Made by a program: the position numbers and the translations under genes. Below are positions 1 through 6,724 of a stretch of 9,915 nucleotides of DNA, in pieces. This stretch comes from an uncultured bacterium (GTDB taxonomy: Bacteria > Methylomirabilota > Methylomirabilia > Rokubacteriales > CSP1-6). Position 1 is the first letter of the stretch, and every line of letters starts with the position of its first letter. The notes under the pieces were generated by a model, which searched no databases, had not been told where the DNA came from, and worked only from the letters and a program-made list of their open reading frames with translations. The stretch spans positions 1 to 9,915 of the forward strand of contig CAMLFJ010000074.1 in assembly GCA_946479205.1 (NCBI GenBank), read 5' to 3'.

Positions 1-1077
1 AAGAAGACCCTCGACGACAACCAGGGGAACCTGCGGCAGGTGATGAACTATCCGGGCACTGGTCCTTTCCGCCACGTCTCGCGGAGGGACAAGGAAGTCT
101 GGATCATGGAGAAGAACCCCAACTACTGGAACAAGGGGCTCCCGTACGTCGACAAGCTCGAGATCTACCACTTGCTGCCATTCTCCCCGGAGCTGGGAGC
201 GGCGTTCCTGTCCGGCAAGCTCGACTACGCCCGGCTGCTGGATCCGATCTCCTGGCGCAAGGCCAAGGAGACGCCCGGAGTCACCGCGGGAGTTTTCAAC
301 CAGTCCGTGATCCAGACGTTCTACATGAACCAGAAGAAGGTCAAGGCGTTCCAGGATGTGCGGGTGCGCCGGGCGATTCACCTCGCCATGGACCGGCACG
401 TCCTGGTCGACGTGGTCAAGGATACCGCGCCGATGCAGGTCGGGGGCTTCGTGTATCCGTTCCACGAGGCGTCCACTCCGCGGGCGGAGCTGGAGAAGCG
501 GCTCGGCTACCAGAAGGATCCGAAGGCGGCGATCCAGGAAGCCAAGAAGCTCATGCAGGCGGCCGGGTACGGCCAGGGAATCAAGGGGCTCGACTTCCTG
601 ATACGCGGCGGGGCCAACACCTTCAAGCTCTGGGCGGTCGCAATCCAGGCGATGCTGAAGGAGCACCTCAACATCGAGACCAACCTGCGAGAGGTCCAGA
701 TCTCCCAGTGGTTCGAGGAGGCGGCCGCCGGCAACTTCGACCTCGGGATCACCGCCATCGTGTCCGCGCTGATGGACCCGTCGGACTATTTCACGTCCTG
801 GTATGGCAAGGACGCCCCGAACAACTACGGGGGCTGGACCAACGAGCAATTCCACGCGCTTGCCCGGAACATCGAGCGGGAAGTGGACGACAACAAGCGG
901 AAGACCATGATCCGGCAGGCCGAGGACATCCTGGAGAGCGATCCGCCGCTGATCCCGGTGGCCTACGAGCAGATCTACGACGCCTGGTACAACAAAGTGC
1001 ACGGTCAGAACCCGAGCAAGTACTTCGGGATCTACGACGTGGTGCGCTGGGACCAGGTCTGGATGGCTCAGTCCTAG
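1..1077 (+). CDS. ABC transporter substrate-binding protein, family 5 (peptide/nickel type), 5'-truncated
   Basis: This is the C-terminal 358 residues of an extracytoplasmic solute-binding protein of the SBP_bac_5 family (DppA/OppA/NikA type). Such proteins capture a peptide or other small solute and deliver it to a two-permease ABC importer. The frame is open at base 1, so the signal peptide and roughly the first 150-200 residues lie outside the window (the family is usually 500-560 residues). Family signs in the visible part are GTGPF at about residues 19-23, the KNPNYW segment with PYVDKLEIY after it (about 38-55), and FQDVRVRRAIHLAMDR (about 117-132). The C-terminal lobe ends with a run resembling the usual DPPLIPVAY. 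A GTG and an ATG near base 40 are internal codons, not starts. The stop is TAG at 1075-1077 and the permease follows 18 bases later. The ligand cannot be inferred. The family call is firm. Confidence 0.93.
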   Translation, partial: KKTLDDNQGNLRQVMNYPGTGPFRHVSRRDKEVWIMEKNPNYWNKGLPYVDKLEIYHLLPFSPELGAAFLSGKLDYARLLDPISWRKAKETPGVTAGVFNQSVIQTFYMNQKKVKAFQDVRVRRAIHLAMDRHVLVDVVKDTAPMQVGGFVYPFHEASTPRAELEKRLGYQKDPKAAIQEAKKLMQAAGYGQGIKGLDFLIRGGANTFKLWAVAIQAMLKEHLNIETNLREVQISQWFEEAAAGNFDLGITAIVSALMDPSDYFTSWYGKDAPNNYGGWTNEQFHALARNIEREVDDNKRKTMIRQAEDILESDPPLIPVAYEQIYDAWYNKVHGQNPSKYFGIYDVVRWDQVWMAQS

Positions 1078-1095
1078 GCCCTCGAGCTCTCGCTC

Positions 1096-2052
1096 GTGCA
1101 GAAGTACCTGCTCCGGAGGGCGCTGTTCGCCCTGGGCACCCTGATCGGGGTCTCCCTGATCATCTTCGTGGTGCTGCGCATCCTGCCCGGCGATCCGCTG
1201 GTGGCCATCCTCGGCGTGGAAGGGCACGCCAAGATGGCGCCGGCGGATCGCGCGGCGATCATGCGGGATCTGGGCCTGTCCGACTCGCTGCCGGTGCAAT
1301 ACGCGCGCTGGATGCGGGACATCGCCACCGGGCAGCTCGGCAAGTCGTTCTTCCGTGGCGACACCGTGCGCGATCTCATCCTCCACCGCGGGCCGCTCTC
1401 CGCCGAGATCGCGGTCCTCGCCCTGATCATCTCGTGGCTGGTGGGCCTGCCGGTGGGCATCCTCAGCGCGATCCGCCCGAACGGCTGGGCCGACGCGCTG
1501 GTGCGCACGCTCTCGGTTCTGTTCATCGCAGTGCCCGGATTCTGGCTCGGGCTCCTGATCGTGCTGGCGCTGCTCTTCTGGTTCGGCTACAAGGCGCCGA
1601 TCATCATCGTGCAGATCTGGGAGAATCCCTGGGAGAACTTCCAGCTCATCATCGGGCCCGCGCTGGTGCTCGGGCTGGCCCAGGGCGCCTACATCGCGCG
1701 CATGTCCCGGTCCTGCCTGCTCGAGGTCATCCGCGAGGACTACGTGCGCACCGCGCGGGCCAAGGGCACGCAGGAGCGCTCGGTGGTGATGCGCCACGCC
1801 CTGCCCAATGCGCTCCTGCCCGTCATCACGATCTCGGGCGTGCTACTGGGTTTCGTGCTGGGCGGCTCGGTCGCGGTGGAGCAGGCCTTCGGCGTGCCGG
1901 GGCTCGGCCGCGCGCTGGTGGTGGCCATCGTGGAGCGCGACATCATCGTGGTCCAGAACCTCGTGCTGCTCTACGCGGGGATCTTCGTGCTGGTGAACGT
2001 CCTGGTGGACATGAGCTACGCCTGGCTCGATCCCCGGATCCGGTATCAGTAG
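1096..2052 (+). CDS. ABC transporter permease, DppB/OppB/GsiC family
   Basis: This is the first of two inner-membrane permease subunits of the peptide-type importer, 318 residues, a normal family length. The N-terminus has the family pattern: a basic YLLRR, a first membrane helix (about 10-29), then LRILPGDP (27-34). The periplasmic segment reads DLGLSDSLPVQYARW, close to the common LGLDxPLxxQYxxW. Further helices lie near 103-125, 138-163, 186-203, 240-262 and 285-305. The cytoplasmic EAA loop that contacts the ATPase is at about 216-237, with YVRTARAKG and HALPNALLP. The start is GTG at 1096, with no convincing Shine-Dalgarno site. It is the only usual start near the aligned N-terminus, and the stop of the binding-protein gene lies upstream in the same frame. 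Coupled translation from the binding-protein gene is likely. Confidence 0.95.
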   Translation: MQKYLLRRALFALGTLIGVSLIIFVVLRILPGDPLVAILGVEGHAKMAPADRAAIMRDLGLSDSLPVQYARWMRDIATGQLGKSFFRGDTVRDLILHRGPLSAEIAVLALIISWLVGLPVGILSAIRPNGWADALVRTLSVLFIAVPGFWLGLLIVLALLFWFGYKAPIIIVQIWENPWENFQLIIGPALVLGLAQGAYIARMSRSCLLEVIREDYVRTARAKGTQERSVVMRHALPNALLPVITISGVLLGFVLGGSVAVEQAFGVPGLGRALVVAIVERDIIVVQNLVLLYAGIFVLVNVLVDMSYAWLDPRIRYQ

Positions 2053-2062
2053 GCCTCCGCCC

Positions 2063-2998
2063 ATGCCGAATCAGGCGCTCCGCGAGCTCGGGGGCTTCGC
2101 CCGCCGCAACAAGCTATCGGTTGTGGGCGGCCTCGTCGGGCTCCTCGTGGTGCTGGTCGCCCTGACCGCGCCCTGGATCGCCCCGCGCGAGCCCTTGAAG
2201 GCGGACTTCCGGCGGATGAACAAGCCGCCGGACGCGCAGTCCTGGTTCGGCACCGACCAGGTGGGCCGCGACACGCTGAGCCGCGTGATGTACGGGGCGC
2301 GCACCTCGCTCTTCGTGGCGTTCCTGGCGGTGCTGTTCGGCACCACGGTGGGCTCGCTCTGGGGCGTGGCCTGCGGCTACCTGGGCGGGCGCTTCGATCT
2401 GGTCAGCCAGCGGATCATGGAGGTGCTGCAGGCGTTCCCCGACCTGATCCTGGCCATGGCCATCTCCATGGCCATCGGGACCGGTCTGCCCGCGGTCATC
2501 GCGGCCATCGCGGTCACCCGTATCCCCTTCGGCGGTCGCGTGATCCGCTCGGTGGCCATCAGCGTCCGCGAGATGCCCTTCGTCGAGGCAGGGCGGGCGG
2601 CCGGCGCCTCGCAGCTCCGGGTCATGACCCTGCACGTGCTGCCCCAGTGCATCGCGCCGTACCTGGTTCTCGCCACCACCCACCTGGGCGTCGCGATCGT
2701 GATCGAGGCCGCCCTGGGTTTCCTCGGCGTCGGCGTCCCGCCCCCGACGCCCACCTGGGGCAACATGCTGGCGGACGCGATCACCGGCCTCGTGCCCCAC
2801 TGGTGGCTGGTGCTGTTCCCCGGCCTTGCGATCACCGTCACCGTGCTCGCGTTCAACCTGCTCGGCGACGGGATCCGCGACACGCTGGACCCGAAGCTCT
2901 CGCCCGCCGTGCTGCGCCTCGTGACCGGCTCCGGCCGATCCGTCGCCGCCCCCGCCGCGCCGGCCGCCGTCGCCAAGCCCTCCGACGCCACTGCGTAG
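2063..2998 (+). CDS. ABC transporter permease, DppC/OppC/GsiD family
   Basis: This is the second permease subunit, 311 residues, pairing with the DppB-like protein to form the channel. It has one N-terminal helix (about 18-40), then the DppC-type segment WFGTDQVGRDTLSRVMYGAR (61-80). The main permease domain follows, with helices near 82-105, 127-150, 197-222 and 247-268. The EAA loop is at about 172-195 (FVEAGRAAGAS, then HVLPQCIAP). GFLGVGVPPPTPTWGNML (219-236) is the usual family signature. The last 25 residues form an Ala/Pro-rich tail beyond the family core. The ATG start lies 10 bases after the previous stop, with no clear Shine-Dalgarno site. This is the last gene of the plus-strand operon. 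Family members are usually followed by two ATPases, but here the next gene is on the opposite strand. Confidence 0.95.
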   Translation: MPNQALRELGGFARRNKLSVVGGLVGLLVVLVALTAPWIAPREPLKADFRRMNKPPDAQSWFGTDQVGRDTLSRVMYGARTSLFVAFLAVLFGTTVGSLWGVACGYLGGRFDLVSQRIMEVLQAFPDLILAMAISMAIGTGLPAVIAAIAVTRIPFGGRVIRSVAISVREMPFVEAGRAAGASQLRVMTLHVLPQCIAPYLVLATTHLGVAIVIEAALGFLGVGVPPPTPTWGNMLADAITGLVPHWWLVLFPGLAITVTVLAFNLLGDGIRDTLDPKLSPAVLRLVTGSGRSVAAPAAPAAVAKPSDATA

Positions 2999-3001
2999 GC
3001 T

Positions 3002-3050
3002 GGGGTCAGGTCTTACATTCCGACATTGTCATAATGTAAGACCTGACCCC
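3002..3050. repeat. REP-like perfect palindrome between convergent operons; possible bidirectional terminator
   Basis: The left arm GGGGTCAGGTCTTACATT (3002-3019) is an exact reverse complement of the right arm at 3033-3050, giving 18 paired bases with no mismatch. The 13-base centre (3020-3032) contains GAC-ATT-GTC, so the hairpin can extend by three more pairs beyond a 2x2 internal loop. The element begins 3 bases after the DppC-like stop (2998) and ends 1 base before the cupin stop (3052), so it fills almost the whole gap. Its A/T content is clearly above its surroundings. It has no T-run on either side, so it is not a standard intrinsic terminator, though a stem this stable could stall polymerase or protect both mRNA 3' ends. 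From memory, GGGGTCAGGTCTT-type palindromes recur beside IS200-like/RAYT transposase genes in environmental bacteria. That link is recall, not something shown here. No transposase lies in the window. Confidence 0.75.
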
Positions 3051-3051
3051 G

Positions 3052-3441
3052 TCAGAGGGGCTTGCAGCCGGGGCGGTCGTAGCGATGGAACTCGCCGCGC
3101 GCGTTGATGGCCACCCGGATGCTCGGCGTGGTGCCCACCGGCTCCAGATGGTGCCAGAGGTGCTTCGGGCCGAAGACGAAGTCGCCCGCGCGCGCGTGAA
3201 TGGGCGCGGTCTCGCCCTCGATGTACCAGTCGATCTCGCCCTGGAGCACGATCCACCACTCGTCGTGATGGTGGTAGTGGGTGTCGTTGGGCTGGCCGGG
3301 CGGGTGGCAGATCAGGAAGGCCTGGATGTCGTCGGTCAGCACCACGGCCTCCGACCAGGGTGGCGCGCCCTTCTTGGTGATGAGCTCGGGCAGGCGGCTC
3401 TGGAGCGAGCCCAGCTGGAGCAGCGGGATGCGGTCGGTCAT
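3052..3441 (-). CDS. Small single-domain cupin protein
   Basis: This 129-residue protein folds as one cupin beta-barrel. Cupin motif 1 is visible as THYHHHDEWWIVLQGEIDWYIEG (54-76), with metal-ligand candidates His55/His57/His59 and Glu61. Motif 2 is AGDFVFGPKHLWHHL (85-99), with His97 or His98 as the last ligand. The four-ligand set suggests a bound Fe, Mn, Zn or Ni. Cupins of this size may be dioxygenases, isomerases or simple metal-binding proteins, and the reaction cannot be assigned. The DEWW stretch recalls the EEWF stretch of 3-hydroxyanthranilate dioxygenase, but that is only a loose resemblance. The ATG at 3441-3439 overlaps the LivM stop (ATGA), so this is the last, translationally coupled gene of the transporter operon. 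A longer open frame continues upstream inside livM, but it has no cupin character and is a shadow. Confidence 0.88.
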   Translation of the reverse strand: MTDRIPLLQLGSLQSRLPELITKKGAPPWSEAVVLTDDIQAFLICHPPGQPNDTHYHHHDEWWIVLQGEIDWYIEGETAPIHARAGDFVFGPKHLWHHLEPVGTTPSIRVAINARGEFHRYDRPGCKPL

Positions 3442-4379
3442 GTCGAGGAGGCTCCCCGTCGGCGCGCGAGCCACCGCCGCGCTCCCTCGGTGGCCTGGAC
3501 GAGGCCGCCGGGGAAGATCAGCACGATCGCGATGAAGAGCACGCCGAAGATCAAGAGGTGAAAGTCCACCCAGCGCACGGTCAGGTACTCCTTGAGCAGC
3601 ACGTAGAGCACGGCGCCCAGCACCGGGCCGTGCAGGGTGCCGACGCCACCGATGAACGTCATGAGCAGCGCCTCGAAGGTCCAGTGCGGTCCGAACGGAT
3701 GCGACGGATAGTAGCTGATGTGGTAGTAGGCGAAGAAGCCGCCCGAGAGCCCGGCCAGCGCGGTCGAGAGCACGAGGGCCCGCAGCTTCAGCGACAGCGC
3801 GGCCACCCCGCTGGCCGCCGCCGCGTCCTCGTCCTCGCGGATGGCCTGCATGCCGAGCCCCAGGCGCGAGCCCGCGAGCGCGGCCACCGCGATCACCGAC
3901 ACCGCGGCCAGGGCCAGGGCCAGGTAGTAGCGGGGCGCGAGCCGGTATCCCGCGATGCTCGCCCCGGGCAGCGTCGAGATCTCGGGCAGGGTGTTGCTCA
4001 CGAACGTGCGCAGGATCTCGCCGAGGGCCAGGGTGCCGATCGCGAAGTAGGCGCCGCGCAGGCGGAAGGCGGCCGCCCCGATCAACAGGGCCAGGGCGAT
4101 GGCCACCAGCGCCCCCGCCGCCATCGCGAGCAGGATGGGCGCGCCCGCGATCCAGAGGGTGCGCGCGGTCAGCGCGCCCAGGCCGAAGAAGGCGGCGTGG
4201 CCCAGGTTCACCTGGCCCGCGTAGCCCGCGATGATGTTCCAGCTCTGGGCCATCGTGATCGAGAGCAGGACGAGCAGCACGAAGTTCAGCACGTCGTCGC
4301 GGCCGGTGAGGAGCGGTAGCGGCGCGAGCGCGGCGAACGCCACCAGGATCGCCACCGTCCACCTCCGCTCGCCGGTCAT
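3438..4379 (-). CDS. livM: Branched-chain amino acid-type ABC transporter permease LivM
   Basis: This is one of the two inner-membrane permeases of a HAAT-family importer (hydrophobic amino acids, amides, aromatic acids and related solutes), 313 residues. Family segments are SWNIIAGYAGQVNLGHAAFF (46-65), RGAYFAIGTLALGEI (108-122), the cytoplasmic coupling loop with GLGMQAIREDEDAAAASGV (174-192), TFIGGVGTLHGPVLGA (241-256) and the C-terminal FPGGL (289-293). Eight or more hydrophobic helices are evident. The ATG at 4379-4377 overlaps the LivH TGA by four bases (ATGA), and the LivM stop overlaps the cupin start in the same way. A weak GGGA lies 7 bases before the ATG. The open frame continues upstream through livH in another frame, but the match to LivM begins at this ATG. 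Substrate range is not readable from the permease. Confidence 0.95.
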   Translation of the reverse strand: MTGERRWTVAILVAFAALAPLPLLTGRDDVLNFVLLVLLSITMAQSWNIIAGYAGQVNLGHAAFFGLGALTARTLWIAGAPILLAMAAGALVAIALALLIGAAAFRLRGAYFAIGTLALGEILRTFVSNTLPEISTLPGASIAGYRLAPRYYLALALAAVSVIAVAALAGSRLGLGMQAIREDEDAAAASGVAALSLKLRALVLSTALAGLSGGFFAYYHISYYPSHPFGPHWTFEALLMTFIGGVGTLHGPVLGAVLYVLLKEYLTVRWVDFHLLIFGVLFIAIVLIFPGGLVQATEGARRWLARRRGASST

Positions 4380-5272
4380 CGGGATTCCCGTCCGAACAGA
4401 CCCTGCGGCCGCAGCACGAGCACCACCACGAAGATCACGAGGCCCACGACCTCGCGATACGGGCCGCCGAACGCGGCGGCGCTGAGCGCCTCGGCCACCC
4501 CGACGAAGAGGCCGGCCGCGAAGGTGCCCAGCATGGAGCCGAGGCCCGCCAGCACCACCACGATCAGGGCCTTGAGCGTCCACTCGAGCCCGATCGCCGG
4601 GCTGATCGAGTAGCCGACGCTGACCAGCGTGCCCGCCGCGCCCGCCAGCGCGGTGCCGATCGCGAAGGCCAGCAGGTAGGCGCGCCGCACGTCGATGCCG
4701 GTGAGCAGCGCGGCCTGCCAGTCCTCCGCGGTGGCGCGGATGGCCTTGCCCCAGCGCCAGCGGGCCAGCAGCAGGTGAAGACCCGCGATCAGCGCGAAGG
4801 CGATGGCCAGGCTGACGAGCCGGATCACCGGGATCGCGAGCGGTCCCACGTGGAGCACCGCGCCGCCGTAGGTCGTGGTCACCGAGCGGTCGTCCGCGGT
4901 CCACAGCCGGAGCGCCAGCGCGTGCAGGGCGAGGGCGAGGCCGAAGCCGACCAGCAGCGAGTTCTTGATGCGGGTCTCCTCGTGGGCGCGGACCACGAAG
5001 CCGAACAGGACGGCGTAGAGCACCGCCCCCAGCACGAGGGTGGCCGGGATGACGACGAGCAGGGACGCGAAGGGATCCATGCGGAGCAGGGCGAAGAGCC
5101 AGTAGGTACCGTAGCCGCCCAGCATGATCAGCTCGCCGTGGGCCACGTCGAGCACCTTGAGCACGCCGAAGACGAGCGAGAGGCCCGCGGCGGCGAGGCC
5201 GTAGAGGCCGCCCAGGAGCAGGCCGAGCACGATCTGCTGCGCGAGGACGGTCAGGGCGATCCCGTCCATCAC
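4376..5272 (-). CDS. livH: Branched-chain amino acid-type ABC transporter permease LivH
   Basis: This is the partner permease of LivM, 298 residues from GTG or 297 from ATG. Family landmarks are GGLYGLAAAGLSLVFGVLKV (21-40), LDVAHGELIMLGGY (41-54), the coupling loop AIRATAEDWQAALLTGIDV (178-196), IVVVLAGLGSMLGT (237-250) and the C-terminal RPQGLFG (288-294), all typical of LivH. About eight membrane helices are seen. The start region reads GTGATG. The GTG (5272) overlaps the LivF stop by four bases, while the ATG (5269) overlaps it by one. Either start works and the products differ by one residue; I list the longer. A weak GGCGGG lies shortly upstream inside livF. Coupling to LivF and LivM translation is likely. 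Confidence 0.95.
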   Translation of the reverse strand: MMDGIALTVLAQQIVLGLLLGGLYGLAAAGLSLVFGVLKVLDVAHGELIMLGGYGTYWLFALLRMDPFASLLVVIPATLVLGAVLYAVLFGFVVRAHEETRIKNSLLVGFGLALALHALALRLWTADDRSVTTTYGGAVLHVGPLAIPVIRLVSLAIAFALIAGLHLLLARWRWGKAIRATAEDWQAALLTGIDVRRAYLLAFAIGTALAGAAGTLVSVGYSISPAIGLEWTLKALIVVVLAGLGSMLGTFAAGLFVGVAEALSAAAFGGPYREVVGLVIFVVVLVLRPQGLFGRESR

Positions 5273-5994
5273 TCGCCCGCCGCGAGCGGCCCGAGGTAGG
5301 CCCGCCGCACGTGCGGGTCGCGCAGCAGCTCAGCGCCGCCGCCCTCGCCCGCCACCCGCCCGCCCTCGAGGATGTAGGCGCGGTGGGCCAGGGTCAGGGC
5401 CGCGCGCACGTTCTGCTCGATCAGGAAGATCGCGACGCCCGCGCGGTTGATCTCGGCCAGCGCGTCCAGGATCGCGCGCACGAGCTGGGGCGCGATGCCG
5501 AGCGAGGGCTCGTCCAGCATCAGCAGGCGCGGGCTCGCCATCAGGGCGCGGCCCACCGCCACCATCTGCTGCTGGCCCCCCGAGAGCGCGCGCACGATCT
5601 GCCGGCGCCGGTCGCGCAGGATCGGGAAGAGCGCGTAGACCCGCTCGTAGCTCTCGCGCCGGGCGGCGCGGGCGCGGGGGGAGAAGGCGCCGAGCTCGAG
5701 GTTGTCCTCCACCGTCATGCTCGCGAAGAGCCGGCGGCCCTCGGGCACGATGGCGATGCCGCGCTCCACGACCAGGTGCGGCGGCACCGCGCGCAGGTCC
5801 TCACCTTCCCAGCGGATGCGGCCGGCGCGCGGCCGCACGAGCCCGGCCACGCAGGCCAGGAGCGTGCTCTTGCCCGCGCCGTTGGGACCGAGCAGGGCGA
5901 CGATCTCGCCGGGCCGCACCGAGAGGGTCACGCCCGAGAGCGCGCGGACGTCGCCGTGGGCCGCCTCGAGGCCCTCGATCTCAAGCATACGCAT
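5269..5994 (-). CDS. livF: Branched-chain amino acid-type ABC transporter ATP-binding protein LivF
   Basis: This is one of two cytoplasmic ATPases that drive the LivHM channel, 241 residues, the usual length. Walker A is GPNGAGKST (36-44). The Q-loop region is VPEGRRLF (83-90), where LivF proteins characteristically carry Glu. The ABC signature is LSGGQ (137-141). Walker B is LLMLDE (157-162), with catalytic Glu162. The H-loop position reads LIEQN (191-195), where Gln replaces His as is normal for LivF. The C-terminus has YILEGGRVAGEG. The start may be ATG at 5994 or ATG at 5988 (MLEIEG), overlapping the end of livG by 14 or 8 bases. Neither has a clear Shine-Dalgarno site, and the choice alters two residues. 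The order livG-livF-livH-livM differs from the E. coli order but is common in environmental HAAT operons. Confidence 0.95.
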   Translation of the reverse strand: MRMLEIEGLEAAHGDVRALSGVTLSVRPGEIVALLGPNGAGKSTLLACVAGLVRPRAGRIRWEGEDLRAVPPHLVVERGIAIVPEGRRLFASMTVEDNLELGAFSPRARAARRESYERVYALFPILRDRRRQIVRALSGGQQQMVAVGRALMASPRLLMLDEPSLGIAPQLVRAILDALAEINRAGVAIFLIEQNVRAALTLAHRAYILEGGRVAGEGGGAELLRDPHVRRAYLGPLAAGE

Positions 5995-6718
5995 CGGGGG
6001 GACGCGCGGCCCCCAGGTAGACGTCCACCACCCGGGCGTCGGCGGCCACCACCGCGGGCGCCCCGTCCGCGATCTTCTCGCCCGCGCTCAGCACCATGAT
6101 CCGCCGCGCGAGATCCATCAGCGCCCACACGATGTGCTCCACCATCAGCACGGTGAGGCCGTCGGCGACCAGGCGCCGGATCAGGGCCATCGCGTCCGCG
6201 GTCTCGGCGGGGTTGAGCCCGGCCATGAACTCGTCCAGCAGCAGGAGCTCGGGGCCGGTGGCCAGCGCGCGGGCCAGGTCGAGACGCTTGCGATCCATCA
6301 GGGTGAGCGCGGACGCGGGCGTGGCGGCGCGGCCCTCGAGGCCGACCAGCGCGAGGAGACGGGCCGCCTCGTCACGGGCGCCGCCGGCGCCGCGCCTGCG
6401 GCCGTAGAGGCAGCCGACCCGCACGTTGTCGAGCGCGGAGAGCCCGGCGAAGGGCCGGACGAGCTGGAAGGTGCGGGCCACGCCGCGCGCGCAGAGCCGG
6501 TGCGGCGCGAGCCCGGCCACGTCGCGGCCCTGGAGGCGAATGCGCCCGCGATCGGGGCGCAGGGCGCCCGCGATCAGGTTGAAGAGGGTGGTCTTGCCGG
6601 AGCCGTTCGGGCCCATGATGCCGAGCAGCTCGCCGGGCTCGATCGCGAAGCTGACGTCGCTGACCGCGAGGACGCCGCCGAAGCCCTTGGACAGCCGCTC
6701 GACTTCCAGGAGCGCCAC
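5981..6718 (-). CDS. livG: Branched-chain amino acid-type ABC transporter ATP-binding protein LivG
   Basis: This is the second ATPase of the importer, 245 residues, which would form a heterodimer with LivF. Walker A is GPNGSGKTT (36-44). The Q-loop is ARTFQLVRPF, with Gln85 (81-90), a typical LivG segment. Walker B is LLLLDE (158-163), followed by the D-loop region MAGLNPAE (165-172) and the H-loop His195 (LMVEHIV). The signature motif is unusual: where most ABC ATPases have LSGGQ and LivG often has LSYGQ, this one reads LTLMDRKRLDLARALA (138-153). From memory, the LTLxxxKRLxLARALA form occurs in a sizeable LivG subgroup, so it is probably functional. The start is GTG at 6718, just 6 bases after the dehydrogenase stop, with no Shine-Dalgarno site, which suggests coupling to the dehydrogenase gene. 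Confidence 0.94.
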   Translation of the reverse strand: MALLEVERLSKGFGGVLAVSDVSFAIEPGELLGIMGPNGSGKTTLFNLIAGALRPDRGRIRLQGRDVAGLAPHRLCARGVARTFQLVRPFAGLSALDNVRVGCLYGRRRGAGGARDEAARLLALVGLEGRAATPASALTLMDRKRLDLARALATGPELLLLDEFMAGLNPAETADAMALIRRLVADGLTVLMVEHIVWALMDLARRIMVLSAGEKIADGAPAVVAADARVVDVYLGAARPPDAYA

Positions 6719-6724
6719 GCGCGC

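Noticed and set aside
1078..1095. Possible readthrough fusion of the binding protein with the DppB-like permease, since both are in the same frame separated by one TAG
   Set aside because: A periplasmic receptor fused by such a short linker is not expected, and a GTG start fits the permease N-terminus; sharing a frame has a one-in-three chance.
708..2165. Long open plus-strand frame across the binding-protein end and DppB-like gene
   Set aside because: It is a +1/+2 shadow of two clearly recognised genes; its Arg/Gly/Ala/Pro-rich translation has no family features and it spans two real gene boundaries.
2453..2477. Near-perfect tandem repeat of about 12 bases built on CCATGGCCATC
   Set aside because: It lies in a membrane helix of the DppC-like permease and encodes repeated Ala/Met/Ile residues (MAISMAIG); coding sequence explains it.
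3002..3050. Classical Rho-independent terminator
   Set aside because: The stem is strong but no T-run follows on either strand, so I list it as a repeat with a possible terminator role rather than as an intrinsic terminator.
3442..4362. Upstream open extension of the cupin frame through livM
   Set aside because: The extension is a frame shadow of LivM; cupin similarity starts at the ATG at 3441, which overlaps the LivM stop in the same ATGA pattern as its neighbour, so a LivM-cupin fusion is not supported.
4380..4390. Eleven-base palindrome CGGGATTCCCG directly before the livM start codon
   Set aside because: Too short to support an operator or a control hairpin, and it lies within livH coding sequence; chance is sufficient.
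4380..4904. Upstream open extension of the livM frame through livH
   Set aside because: The LivM family N-terminus begins at the ATG at 4379; the extension is Arg/Gly-rich shadow sequence inside livH.
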